NCBI GenBank assembly: GCA_022821645.1
Contig: JAJEDE010000027.1
Span: forward strand, 62,001 to 126,000
Source of the DNA: Chloroflexota bacterium
Lineage (GTDB): Bacteria; Chloroflexota; UBA11872
Reading direction: 5' to 3'
DNA: 64,000 nt
Shown here: positions 17,515 through 26,300 of the stretch, one piece after another
How positions within the stretch are numbered: the stretch's first letter is position 1
Layout of the letters: the number at the start of each line of letters is the position of its first letter
Made by a program: the position numbers and the translations under genes
Notes under the pieces: generated by a model
What the model was told of the DNA's origin: nothing
Databases searched by the model: none
Seen by the model: only the letters and a program-made list of their open reading frames with translations

Positions 17515-17919
17515 TCATGGCGTGCCGTGCGGCGCAAGCACCTCACACCGAAGTCCGGCGGCGCGACTAAGCCTGCGGTCAAGTGTGGCCAGCGGACATT
17601 CCAGCGCCTCCGCCAGCGCGACATACCAGGCGTCGTAGCTCGTCAAGTTCTCTCGCAGCGCCCAGATCCGATCGGCGAACGGGGCAAACGGAAACAGTTC
17701 CATATCAAGGTCCAGCAAGTCGACGTAAGCGAAGGCAGCCTCAAAGCGCGAAAGCCGTCCCAACTGCTCATGGCGTCGTAGAACATTGGTGGCCTCAGCC
17801 AACGCCAGTTCCGGGCCAGCCAAAGCGCGTTCGGCCAGCGTCGCTTCCGCCCACTGACCGTCGCGGCCCGAGTTAACCAGGGCCGCGACAAGCACGGAGG
17901 CGTCGACTACCAGCGTCAA
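17515..17919 (-). CDS. PIN-domain toxin (VapC-like)
   Basis: 134 residues. PIN toxins are Mg-dependent RNases. The acidic residues expected of the fold are present: D6 (VVDASVL), E42 (AEATNVLRR), D96 (SYDAWYVALAE) and D114 (LATLDRRLS). The start is TTG 17919, inside the stop of the upstream antitoxin gene (TTGA overlap), which fixes both the start and the pairing. Confidence 0.85.
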   Translation of the reverse strand: MTLVVDASVLVAALVNSGRDGQWAEATLAERALAGPELALAEATNVLRRHEQLGRLSRFEAAFAYVDLLDLDMELFPFAPFADRIWALRENLTSYDAWYVALAEALECPLATLDRRLSRAAGLRCEVLAPHGTP

Positions 17920-18152
17920 GTGCGGTCGGCGTCACGCGCTCGCAGGATTTCCGAAGAACTGATATGCGTTTGCGTGATTGACTTTCGACTTCGAACTTTC
18001 GCTAGCCACGCATCGACGGTGGGGCGTGACGCAATTCGCTCCAGTTCGCCACGCAGAAACTCCTGCATGGACTGGCGTTTCAGCGCGGCGCGTGCGGCCA
18101 GTTCGTCACGCACAGCCTCAGGGACTCCGCGGATGGTGATTTGTACGGGCAT
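17916..18152 (-). CDS. antitoxin, FitA/Arc-type ribbon-helix-helix
   Basis: 78 residues from ATG 18152, preceded by GGAAG. MPVQITIRGVPEAVRDELAA, then RAALKRQSMQEFLRGEL, is the beta-helix-helix DNA-binding fold of FitA-like antitoxins. The charged C-terminal tail would neutralise the PIN toxin. The gene overlaps its toxin by 4 bases. The longer open frame upstream to 18386 is not needed. Confidence 0.82.
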   Translation of the reverse strand: MPVQITIRGVPEAVRDELAARAALKRQSMQEFLRGELERIASRPTVDAWLAKVRSRKSITQTHISSSEILRARDADRT

Positions 18153-18589
18153 GCTTCCATGATGCCAGCAATGCCATCGTTTTGCAATACGGCCCAGCGT
18201 CAGGCGAACGTACCTGCCGCCATCCTCGTCGGCACTTGCGGCTCGCTCGCGCCAGTGTGCCTTTCGACTTGCCTTGGAATGGGCGGGTTCGGAGACCCCA
18301 AACTGAGGCGCCATTGGATGGTCGGTGGGCAGGCGCACTTCGCCGTCTCCGCACCAACGCGCTACCCTTATGCAGCTTCTGGCCAAAACGAGTCAAGCGA
18401 GCCGGCCTATGTAAACGTCCAGAGCGCGGGGATCGAGGACGAATCCCCGTGGGGCGCGCGCCCTCAACGTGCCGCCACGGCAGGTGCGGCGCAGGCGCCC
18501 GAAGACGACTCGTGGCGATGGGGAATGCCCGGCGATGGCGCGCGGGCGCGGAACTCAACCCTTTTCTCTTTGAACGGAGACACGCAACG
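18153..18589. other. intergenic region between the toxin-antitoxin pair and amtB
   Basis: About 437 bases with no convincing gene; the open frames here lack conserved character. It must hold the divergent promoters. A possible amtB leader feature is the inverted repeat GGGGAT-cgaggacga-ATCCCC near 18429-18449. ACGGAGA at about 18574-18580 is the amtB ribosome site. Confidence 0.5.
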
Positions 18590-20005
18590 ATGTCGCTTCT
18601 CTGGACGCGCGACGCGCCCCGCTGGGCGTTAACTGTTCGCGCGGTGACCGCCGTGATGCTGGCGCTCACGGCCTTCATGCTTATTCGCAACCTGGTCTTC
18701 GCCCAGGCCGATCCTTCGGGCGAGGCCACGCTGGAGGCCGACCCGACTGTCGGCCTCACCTTCGTATGGACGCTGCTTTCCGGCGCCCTGGTGTTCTTCA
18801 TGCAGGCCGGATTTGCCTTCCTGGGCGCCGGTCTCATCCGCGCCAAGAACACCGTCAACTACCTGACCAAGAACATCCTGGACTTCGCGGCTGGCGGCCT
18901 CTCGTTCTGGGCCTTCGGCTACGCATTCATGTTCGGCGGGTCGGGACTTTTCCCCGGACTTGAACAGGGCAACGCCTTCATCGGCTACTCCGGGTTCTTC
19001 CTGGTCAACCAGGCCTACGACGTGTCGACGGCGATGTTCTGGTTCTTCCAGATGGTGTTCGCCGCCACCACCGCCACCATCGTGGCCGGCGCCGTGGCCG
19101 AGCGCACCAAGGTCACCGCCTACCTGGCCTACAGCTTCCTGGTCACCGCGCTGGTGTACCCGATCTACGGGCACTGGATGTGGGGCGGCGGCTGGCTGGG
19201 CGGCGAGCAGCTGGAAAGCTGGATCGGCGCCGCGGCCGTGGACTTCGCCGGTTCTGGCGTGGTTCACACCATCGGCGGCGTGCTGGCGCTGGCCGGCGCC
19301 TACACCGTGGGCGCCCGCATGGGCAAGTACGGACCCAACGGCGAGGTACGCGACCTCAGGGGCCACAACATGGTGTACGTGGTCATTGGGACGTTCATCC
19401 TGTTCTTCGGCTGGTTCGGCTTCAACGCCGGCAGCACGGTCAACGGCAACGACCCGCGCATCGCGGTCATCATTGCCAACACCTTCCTGGCCGGCGCCGC
19501 GGGCGCGGTTACGGCCGCCTACATCCGGCTGGTGCAGCGCGGCAAGATCAGCGCCGCCGACACCGCCAACGGCGCGCTGGCCGGCCTGGTCGGCGTCACC
19601 GCCCCCTGCGCCTTCATCGCGCCCTGGGCCGCCGTGGTGGTTGGCGCGGTTGGCGCCATCGTCATGCTGGTCGGCGTCTGGTTCATCGACACCAAGCTGA
19701 AGATCGACGACCCGATCGGCGCATCGTCGGTCCACGGCGTGGCTGGCGTCTGGGGCCTGCTGGCGGTCGGCATCTTCGCCGACGGCACCTACGGCGTCAG
19801 CGGCTTCGTTGCCGGCAACGGGATCCAATTCGTGGCGCAGTTGATCGCCGCTGTCGTGGCGGTCGTCTGGGCGCTGGGCACCGGCCTCCTGCTCTTCAAC
19901 GCGCTGAAGCTCACCATGGGCCTGCGCGCGTCGCCCGAGGAGGAAATGAGCGGTCTCGACATGCCGGAACACGGCGAAGAGACCTACCCGGTCGAGGCTT
20001 CATAA
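18590..20005 (+). CDS. amtB: ammonium transporter (Amt family)
   Basis: 471 residues from ATG 18590. An N-terminal hydrophobic segment ending AFMLIRNLVFAQA may be a signal peptide. The Amt core follows: FFMQAGFAFLGAGLIRAKNT, TIVAGAVAERT, YPIYGHWMWGGGW, VDFAGSGVVHTIGG (first pore His) and SSVHGVAGVWGLLAVG (second pore His). Eleven or so helices are expected. It conducts ammonium into the cell. No glnK/glnB neighbour is present. The upstream open frame to 18182 is spurious. Confidence 0.95.
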   Translation: MSLLWTRDAPRWALTVRAVTAVMLALTAFMLIRNLVFAQADPSGEATLEADPTVGLTFVWTLLSGALVFFMQAGFAFLGAGLIRAKNTVNYLTKNILDFAAGGLSFWAFGYAFMFGGSGLFPGLEQGNAFIGYSGFFLVNQAYDVSTAMFWFFQMVFAATTATIVAGAVAERTKVTAYLAYSFLVTALVYPIYGHWMWGGGWLGGEQLESWIGAAAVDFAGSGVVHTIGGVLALAGAYTVGARMGKYGPNGEVRDLRGHNMVYVVIGTFILFFGWFGFNAGSTVNGNDPRIAVIIANTFLAGAAGAVTAAYIRLVQRGKISAADTANGALAGLVGVTAPCAFIAPWAAVVVGAVGAIVMLVGVWFIDTKLKIDDPIGASSVHGVAGVWGLLAVGIFADGTYGVSGFVAGNGIQFVAQLIAAVVAVVWALGTGLLLFNALKLTMGLRASPEEEMSGLDMPEHGEETYPVEAS

Positions 20006-20034
20006 AGCTCGACTTCCCGCTCGTAACGGGAAAT

Positions 20035-20068
20035 CCGAGGGGCCGCGGCGGTCGCCGCGGCCCCTCGG
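20035..20068. terminator. strong palindromic hairpin between convergent amtB and glcD-like genes
   Basis: CCGAGGGGCCGCGGC and GCCGCGGCCCCTCGG surround a 4-base loop, a 15-bp perfect stem. It lies between two convergent stop codons and probably ends transcription in both directions. The T tract is weak. Confidence 0.65.
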
Positions 20069-20083
20069 CTATTTCGGACCGAC

Positions 20084-21463
20084 CTACCGGTGAGCTTCCA
20101 CCGACTCCGTCGGCCACATGGCGCCCGGGTTCATGATGTTGTCCGGATCGAAGGCGCGCTTGATCCCTCGCATGGCCGCAAGCGTGGGCGCGTCGTACGC
20201 GCGGTCGACGAAGGGCTGCTTCACCCGCCCCAGGCCGTGCTCGCCCGAGAGAATGCCGCCTGCGGACAGACCGGCGTCCGCCACGATCGGCAGCAAGCCA
20301 AAGGCTCGCTCGCGCTCGTCTGCGTCAGTCGGGTCGTAGAGCATGTTCGGGTGCAGCGTGCCGTCCGCCGCGTGGCCGAAGATCGCCACCACCACGTCGG
20401 CATCGTCCGCGGCCTGCTTGACGGCCGTGAATGTGGGAGCCAGCTGCGAGTAGGGCACGCAGATGTCTTCGCCGATCTTGGCCGGCCGGATCTTCGCAAG
20501 GGAGGCCGTGATCCCACGCCGCGCCTCCCACCAGCGCTCGGCGCGGTCGGGATTCACGCGGTCCATCCCGCCTCCCGCCGACCTCAGCAACTCATCCAGC
20601 GCGATGCTCTCGGCCCGCACCTCGGCTTCAGTGCCGTCCAGTTCAACGAGCAGCAGGCCGCCCGCATCGCGCGGGAATCCCCAGGGACGCGAGCGCTCCA
20701 GCGACTCCACCGTGATGTCGTCCAGGAACTCGAGCTTGGCCGGCGTGATGCCGCCTTCCATGATCCTGGCCACCACCCGCAGCGCGGATTCGCCATCGGG
20801 GAAGCTGGCCGCTCGCACGGTCCGGTGGGACGGCAACGGGCGAAGCTGAAGCGTGACCTGGGTCACGATGCCCAGCGTTCCCTCCGAGCCAATGATCAGG
20901 TCGATCACGCCATCGTCCGCCCCGCGCGCCAGGCTCAGCAGACCGTGGCGGGGCGTGACCACGCGCAGACCGATGACCGCGTCGCGGGTGACCCCGTACT
21001 TGAAGGCGTATGGACCACCGGCGTTGGTGGCCACGTTGCCGCCGATCGTGGCGGCCGCTTCGGATGAGGGATCGGGCGCGTAGAACAGACCTCGCTCGGC
21101 GGCAAAGTCTCGAAAGTCGCGGGTGACCACGCCGGGCTCGACCACGGCGCGCCGGCGTTCGGCATCAAAGTCCGTAATGCGGCGCATTCGATTCGTATCG
21201 ATCACCAGGGCGCCGTCGGGCGGCACCGCCGAAGCGGACAGGCTCGTTGCCGCGCCCCGCGCCAAACAGGGCACTCCCCGTGCTACCGCCGCCGCCAGAC
21301 CCTCGACAACCTGGGCCTCCGTCTCGGCCAGCACCACGGCGGCCGGCGCCCCGCGGTATCCCATCGTGGCGTCGTAGCCATAAGCGACCAGTTCATCGGG
21401 ATGCACCAGCAGGTGCGGTGCGCCCCCAAGTCGCTGAAGGTCGGCAAGCAAGGCGGTCGTCAC
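20084..21463 (-). CDS. FAD-linked oxidase, GlcD / D-lactate dehydrogenase type
   Basis: 459 residues, GTG start. The FAD-binding half shows CLARGAATSLSASA, VVEPGV, FYAPDPSSEAAATIGGNVAT, NAGGPYAFKYGVTRD and GSEGTLGI, all characteristic of the PCMH/GlcD fold. The C-terminal half has GHAADGTLHPNML and SGEHGLGRVKQPF, the substrate-side motifs of D-2-hydroxyacid dehydrogenases. It probably oxidises glycolate or D-lactate to the keto acid. No GlcE/GlcF partners are adjacent, so the single-subunit D-lactate type is likelier. Confidence 0.88.
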   Translation of the reverse strand: MTTALLADLQRLGGAPHLLVHPDELVAYGYDATMGYRGAPAAVVLAETEAQVVEGLAAAVARGVPCLARGAATSLSASAVPPDGALVIDTNRMRRITDFDAERRRAVVEPGVVTRDFRDFAAERGLFYAPDPSSEAAATIGGNVATNAGGPYAFKYGVTRDAVIGLRVVTPRHGLLSLARGADDGVIDLIIGSEGTLGIVTQVTLQLRPLPSHRTVRAASFPDGESALRVVARIMEGGITPAKLEFLDDITVESLERSRPWGFPRDAGGLLLVELDGTEAEVRAESIALDELLRSAGGGMDRVNPDRAERWWEARRGITASLAKIRPAKIGEDICVPYSQLAPTFTAVKQAADDADVVVAIFGHAADGTLHPNMLYDPTDADERERAFGLLPIVADAGLSAGGILSGEHGLGRVKQPFVDRAYDAPTLAAMRGIKRAFDPDNIMNPGAMWPTESVEAHR

Positions 21464-21599
21464 TGGAGCGCTCGCGCCTCCTCGGCGCCGGGGTCGGATT
21501 CGTCAAGGTACGCCGGCATGGTAGGCGGCGCCGAGCCGGCGGTCAGCCGGCTGAATCCACGGCCCACGGGCGTATGCCCGGCGAGGATATGTTCGGTAT

Positions 21600-22097
21600 A
21601 TGTATGGTATGGACATGGCTCGCCGTCGCACCATCCGTGAAATCCAGGCGGCCGCCACCCTGCTGCGACGACAGGGCGGCCTGGCGCCGTCAGCCCCGAT
21701 CCTCGACGCCGCGGACCTGGCCGAATCGGCAACGCGGCTGCGCGTCTACCAACAACCGTTGCCGCTCGGGATCCGCGGCCTGCTGGCCGACCTGGACGGT
21801 CGACGACCGGCGCTCGTGCTCAATACCCGGCTGGCAGGCGCCGACCGGAACGTCACCGCCGCCCACGAACTGGGGCACTGGGTGCTGCATGCGGGCACTC
21901 CATGCATCACCGGCAGCCGGTTCGGTCGCCAACGCCTCGAATGGGAGGCGAATCGGTTTGCGGCCGAACTGCTGCTGCCGGAAGCACTTGTGCGGCGGGC
22001 CATCCGCGAGCGTCGTTGCTCGGCGGCCGCTACGGCGGCCCGGCTAGGTGTGCGCGGAAGCTATCTGTCGCGTCGAATCCGCGAGCTGCGGCTCTAG
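21600..22097 (+). CDS. ImmA/IrrE-family metallo-endopeptidase
   Basis: 165 residues with the zinc motif H89-E-L-G-H93 in TAAHELGHWVLH and a downstream EWEANRFAAELLLPE giving the third ligand region. Such proteins cleave or inactivate phage/ICE repressors or stress regulators. No repressor gene is adjacent. ATGs at 21600, 21609 and 21615 compete; no Shine-Dalgarno separates them. The protein ends in a helix-rich tail that may mediate binding. Confidence 0.82.
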   Translation: MYGMDMARRRTIREIQAAATLLRRQGGLAPSAPILDAADLAESATRLRVYQQPLPLGIRGLLADLDGRRPALVLNTRLAGADRNVTAAHELGHWVLHAGTPCITGSRFGRQRLEWEANRFAAELLLPEALVRRAIRERRCSAAATAARLGVRGSYLSRRIRELRL

Positions 22098-22099
22098 GA

Positions 22100-22300
22100 T
22101 CAGCCCTTCTTGAGCAAGGGAAGCCCGGTGCGCGGGTTTTCCGAGACAACGTACCCCTCGGGCATCTCGTCAACCGCCCCTTCGCCCACCGTTTTGGCGA
22201 AGTAATAGATGCGCTGCTGACGACCGCCGCGCAGCGTCACCACTCGCGAGTGCAAGTGGTACGTGTGTCCGGACTTCTGGCTGATCACGCTATACGCCAC
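22100..22300 (-). CDS. small conserved protein of unknown function
   Basis: 66 residues from GTG 22300, chosen because GGGGGAAAG sits just upstream. Sequence features: KSGHTYHLHSRVVTLRGG, then RQQRIYYFAKTVG, and a Gly/Pro-rich end PEGYVVSENPRTGLPLLKKG. The pattern of an HTYYLH-like strand, RG-xxQ-IYYFA and TGLP-LKK is familiar from small proteins in Chloroflexota and cyanobacteria, without known function. A GTG at 22324 is the alternative start. Convergent with the ImmA gene, 2 bases apart. Confidence 0.65.
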   Translation of the reverse strand: MAYSVISQKSGHTYHLHSRVVTLRGGRQQRIYYFAKTVGEGAVDEMPEGYVVSENPRTGLPLLKKG

Positions 22301-22544
22301 AGTCTTTCCCCCACATGGCCACACTAGCTAGAGTGGCAGCGGGGAGCATATCCGCCAAGCCTGCAAGCCACAAAGCCGCAGGCGCCGCCTACTGGTCAAC
22401 GGTGACCTGTCGCTGACCGCTTGCGCCAGTGTATAGCCACCGAGGCCGCGGCCGCGCGCCCGGAGACCGCGGCCGTGCCCCGGTCTTTCGTCGGAACCAG
22501 GCGTCGGTGAAACTGGGCGCGTCGCCATCCCGCTCGAAAAGCCG

Positions 22545-23354
22545 TTGAAGAGTTCGCCGATTCAGTGGACGTCGCTTTGCCCGTCGGCCATTCAAGCGGG
22601 GTTGTCGGCACACGGCCTGCACGGACCCGTGACCGTGTGGGAACGCATTGGCTCCACGCAGGACGAGGCGCTGGCCGGCCTGCGCGCCGGCACCCCGCAC
22701 GGCGCGGTGTACGCGGCCGAGCGCCAGACGCGGGGACGCGGGCGTCGGGGCCGCCGCTGGCTCACCACCCCCGGCGGCCTGCTGTTCTCGGTCGTGGTCC
22801 GCCCCGTGTCCGCCCCTTCCGGCGCGACGGGTCGCCTGACCGTTGCGGCCGCGGTGGGCGTGGCGCGAGCGATCCAGGCGTGTACAGGCGCATCGGTTTC
22901 CATCAAGTGGCCGAACGACTTGGTCGTTGGCGAGGCCAAGGCCGGAGGCGTCCTGGTTGAGACATCTGGGAACGCCGCCGTGATTGGCGTAGGGCTGAAC
23001 GCCTTTAGCGGGACCGGCATCGCCGAGGGGCAGGCCACAACGGCCATTGCCGCCTATGCAACCCGGCCGTTTGATCGAAACGACCTGCTGGCGACCTGCG
23101 TTGCCCGGGTCCTGGAGTGCCTGGCGGCCGAGGACGCCGCCTGGGACGCGGTCTTCTCGGCGTGGGTTCGCCGGTCGGCGCTGTTGGGCCGCCAGGTCAG
23201 GCTGAGCGGCGCCCTGTCTGCGAGCGGCCTGGTTGAAGGCTTCGATCCCGACGGTGCGCTGCGCCTGCGCGACGCGGCCGGCGATCTCCAGCGAATCTCC
23301 AGCGGCGATGTCTCCGTGCGGCTGATACCGGACGTCCAGTCGCGGCGTCCATGA
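22545..23354 (+). CDS. birA: biotin--[acetyl-CoA carboxylase] ligase
   Basis: 269 residues from a TTG start. Motifs: ERIGSTQDEA, ERQTRGRGRRGRRW (biotinyl-AMP site), LLFSVVVRP, SIKWPNDLVV and a C-terminal SH3-like barrel. There is no N-terminal winged helix, so it is a monofunctional ligase that biotinylates carboxyl-carrier proteins. The stop overlaps the start of the giant membrane gene (ATGA). Confidence 0.92.
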   Translation: MKSSPIQWTSLCPSAIQAGLSAHGLHGPVTVWERIGSTQDEALAGLRAGTPHGAVYAAERQTRGRGRRGRRWLTTPGGLLFSVVVRPVSAPSGATGRLTVAAAVGVARAIQACTGASVSIKWPNDLVVGEAKAGGVLVETSGNAAVIGVGLNAFSGTGIAEGQATTAIAAYATRPFDRNDLLATCVARVLECLAAEDAAWDAVFSAWVRRSALLGRQVRLSGALSASGLVEGFDPDGALRLRDAAGDLQRISSGDVSVRLIPDVQSRRP

Positions 23355-26300
23355 GCGACTGCGCCACGGCGCTGGCAACAGCGGTCTCAAGGTTGCTGCG
23401 CCAGGTCGTGCATCCACCCGCGCCGGCCCTGACGTTGCACGCGGGTGTGGTCGCCGTGGTGCTGGCCATGGCCGCGGCCCTGCGCTTCATCGGCCTTGAT
23501 TGGGACCAGGGACAGCACCAGCACCCGGACGAGCGCTTCCTCAGCACGGTGCTGCTGCAGATTCAGCCCGCGCCGGACGTGTGGACCTACTTCGATCCCG
23601 GCCGCTCGCCCCTGAATCCGTTCAACCACGACATTTCGTTCTTCGTCTACGGAACCTTCCCGCTGTTCTTCGTCGAGTCGCTCGCGCGCGCGCTGGGCCG
23701 CACCGGATACGACGAGACCTACCTGGTTGGCCGTGCCCTTTCGGCCCTGTTCGACCTTGGGACCGTGCTGCTCGTCTACCTGCTGGGTCGGCGGCTGCTC
23801 GGTCCATGGCCGGCCGTAATCGCGGCAGCCCTCATGACCGTGACCGTGCACTCCATCCAGATCGCCCACTTCTTCGCCGTCGACACCTTTGCCACCTTCT
23901 TCGCCACGCTCGCGCTCTGGCTGCTGGTTCGCTACGCCGCGTCGCGCGACGCCCGCGGCCTGGGACTCGCCGGTATCGCCGCCGGACTGGCGATGGCCAG
24001 CAAGTTGAGCACCGGTCTGATGCTCGTGCTCTTTGCCGGCTGGTGGGCGCTGACCTGGCTGCGCGAGGGAATGCTCCACGACACCTGGGCGCGGCGTGGC
24101 CTGTGGCTGGGACACCTGCTCGCCTTTGGCGCGTTTGCGGCGTTGACCTTTCGACTCTTCCAGCCCTACGCCTTCGCCGAGGCATGGCCCTGGGACTGGC
24201 GGCTGTCCTCCGCGTTCTCGAGCGCGCTGGCCCAGCAGCAGGCCATCCAATCGGGCGCCCTGGACTGGCCGCCCGGCATCCAGTGGGCGGGGACCGCTGC
24301 CTGGCTCTATCCGCTGGAACAGATCGTCCGCTGGGGCGCGGGCCCCGCGTTCGGCCTGGCGGCGCTGGCGGCGCTCGGCCTGGCGGCCGCGGTGTGGTGG
24401 CGCGGGCGGACGCACCCTCTGGCGCTGCCGCTGGCCTGGGGTGGGCTGAACTTCCTTGTCTTCGGCGCATTCGTGCTCAAGACCATGCGCTACTTCCACC
24501 CGGTCTACCCGGTACTGGCCCTGGCGGCAGCCTGGATGTTTGCGTGGGGCTGGGCGCGGCGCGGGCGACTGCGCGGGCTGGCGGGCTGGGGCGTCGGCGC
24601 CGCGCTCGCGTTAGTCCTGGGTGCGACGGCGTTGTGGGCGCTGGCCTTCGAGCAGATCTACGGTCGCGACCACACGCGGGTCGCGGCGTCGGCCTTCATC
24701 TACAACCATGTCCCTTCGGGATCGGCGATTGCCGTGGAGCACTGGGACGACGCGCTGCCCCTGCCGCTGGAGGGGCTTGGCCCGGATCTATTCACGCACG
24801 TGCAACTGCGGGTCTACGAACCAGACGACGAGGCGAAACGCACCCATCTGATCCGGACACTCAGCCAGGCCGACCTGGTGATTCTGGCCAGCGATCGCGG
24901 CGCCGCCACCATCCCGCGCATGCCGCAGCGTTATCCGCTCACGGGTCGCTACTACGAAGCCCTGGCTGACGGTTCGCTGGGGTTCGACCTGTTGGCGCGG
25001 TTCGAATCGCGGCCCACGCTCGGCCCCTGGAGCATCGATGACCGCGCGGCCGAAGAGGCGTTCAGCGTCTACGACCACCCCACAGTCTCGATCTACGCAC
25101 GGCGAGGGCCCGGAACGTCGGCCACCATCCAGCGGGAGCTTGGCGCCGTTGACCTGCGCGGCGTGATGCAGGTGCTGCCCAAGGATGCCGTTACCCGCCG
25201 CACCGACCTCACGACGGCGGAGGCGGCCCGGATACAGACGCAGGCCAGCTGGCCCAGCCAGTTCCAGGACCGGCCCATCGGGGGCGCGGGCGCAGCCCTG
25301 GCCTGGTTCGCGGCCGTCTGGCTGTCGGGACTCCTGGCCTGGCCCCTCGTCTGGCCGGCGCTGCGGCAATTGCCCGACCGGGGATATGCGGCGGCGCGGG
25401 TGCTGGGACCGGCCGTCGTTGTATTCCCTGCGTGGTGGTTGGCCAGTACCGGGGTGCTGCGCTTCGACACGCCGGCGATCCTGGTCGGCGCGGGTGTCGT
25501 TGCGGCGGCCGCGGGCATCGTGGTCTGGCGCCGCGGCAGCGAAATGCGTTCGTCAATCGCGACGTCAACCGGACCGGTATTGCTGATCGAAACGCTCATG
25601 CTGGTGGCCTTCGGCGCGATGCTGATCCTGCGGATGCGAAACCCGGACCTCTGGCATCCAGTATTCGGCGGCGAGAAGCCCATGGATTTCGCGCATCTCA
25701 ACGCGGTCATCCGCAGCCCGGAGTTTCCACCCCACGATCCCTGGCACGCGGGCAGCCGGCTGAACTATTACTACCTGGGCCACGTGCCCACGGCCGCGCT
25801 GGCCAGGACGCTCGGCATCCTGCCGGCCACGGCCTACAACCTGGCGGTGGCCGGCGCGTTCGCGGCCGCCGTCGCCGCGATCTTCGGCGCGGCCGCGGGT
25901 TTCTGGTCCTCGCTGGGGCGGCGCTGGAGCGAGGCGGTGGCCGTCGGCGTCGCCGCGGTGGCGTTGGTGCTGCTGGCCGGCAACCTGCACGTGGCGCTGC
26001 AACTCGTGGTGTTCGCGCAGCAAACGGCCGGAGATGCCGGTACTGCCGTGCTGGAGATACCCGGGCTTCTCTTCAACGGAGGCCTGGCCGAATCGTTCGA
26101 CTTCTGGGCCGCCACACGCGTCATCCCCCGAACGGTGAACGAGTTCCCCTGGTTCACCTTCATGTACGGCGACCTCCATCCCCACCTGATGAACTTCGCC
26201 AACACCGGCATGGCGCTGATCGGCGCGGTGGCGATCCTGGGTCTTGGCGAGGCCGCGCGGCTCAAGCGAGTCACCGGATGGCCTCCGTGGGTCGCGGTGC

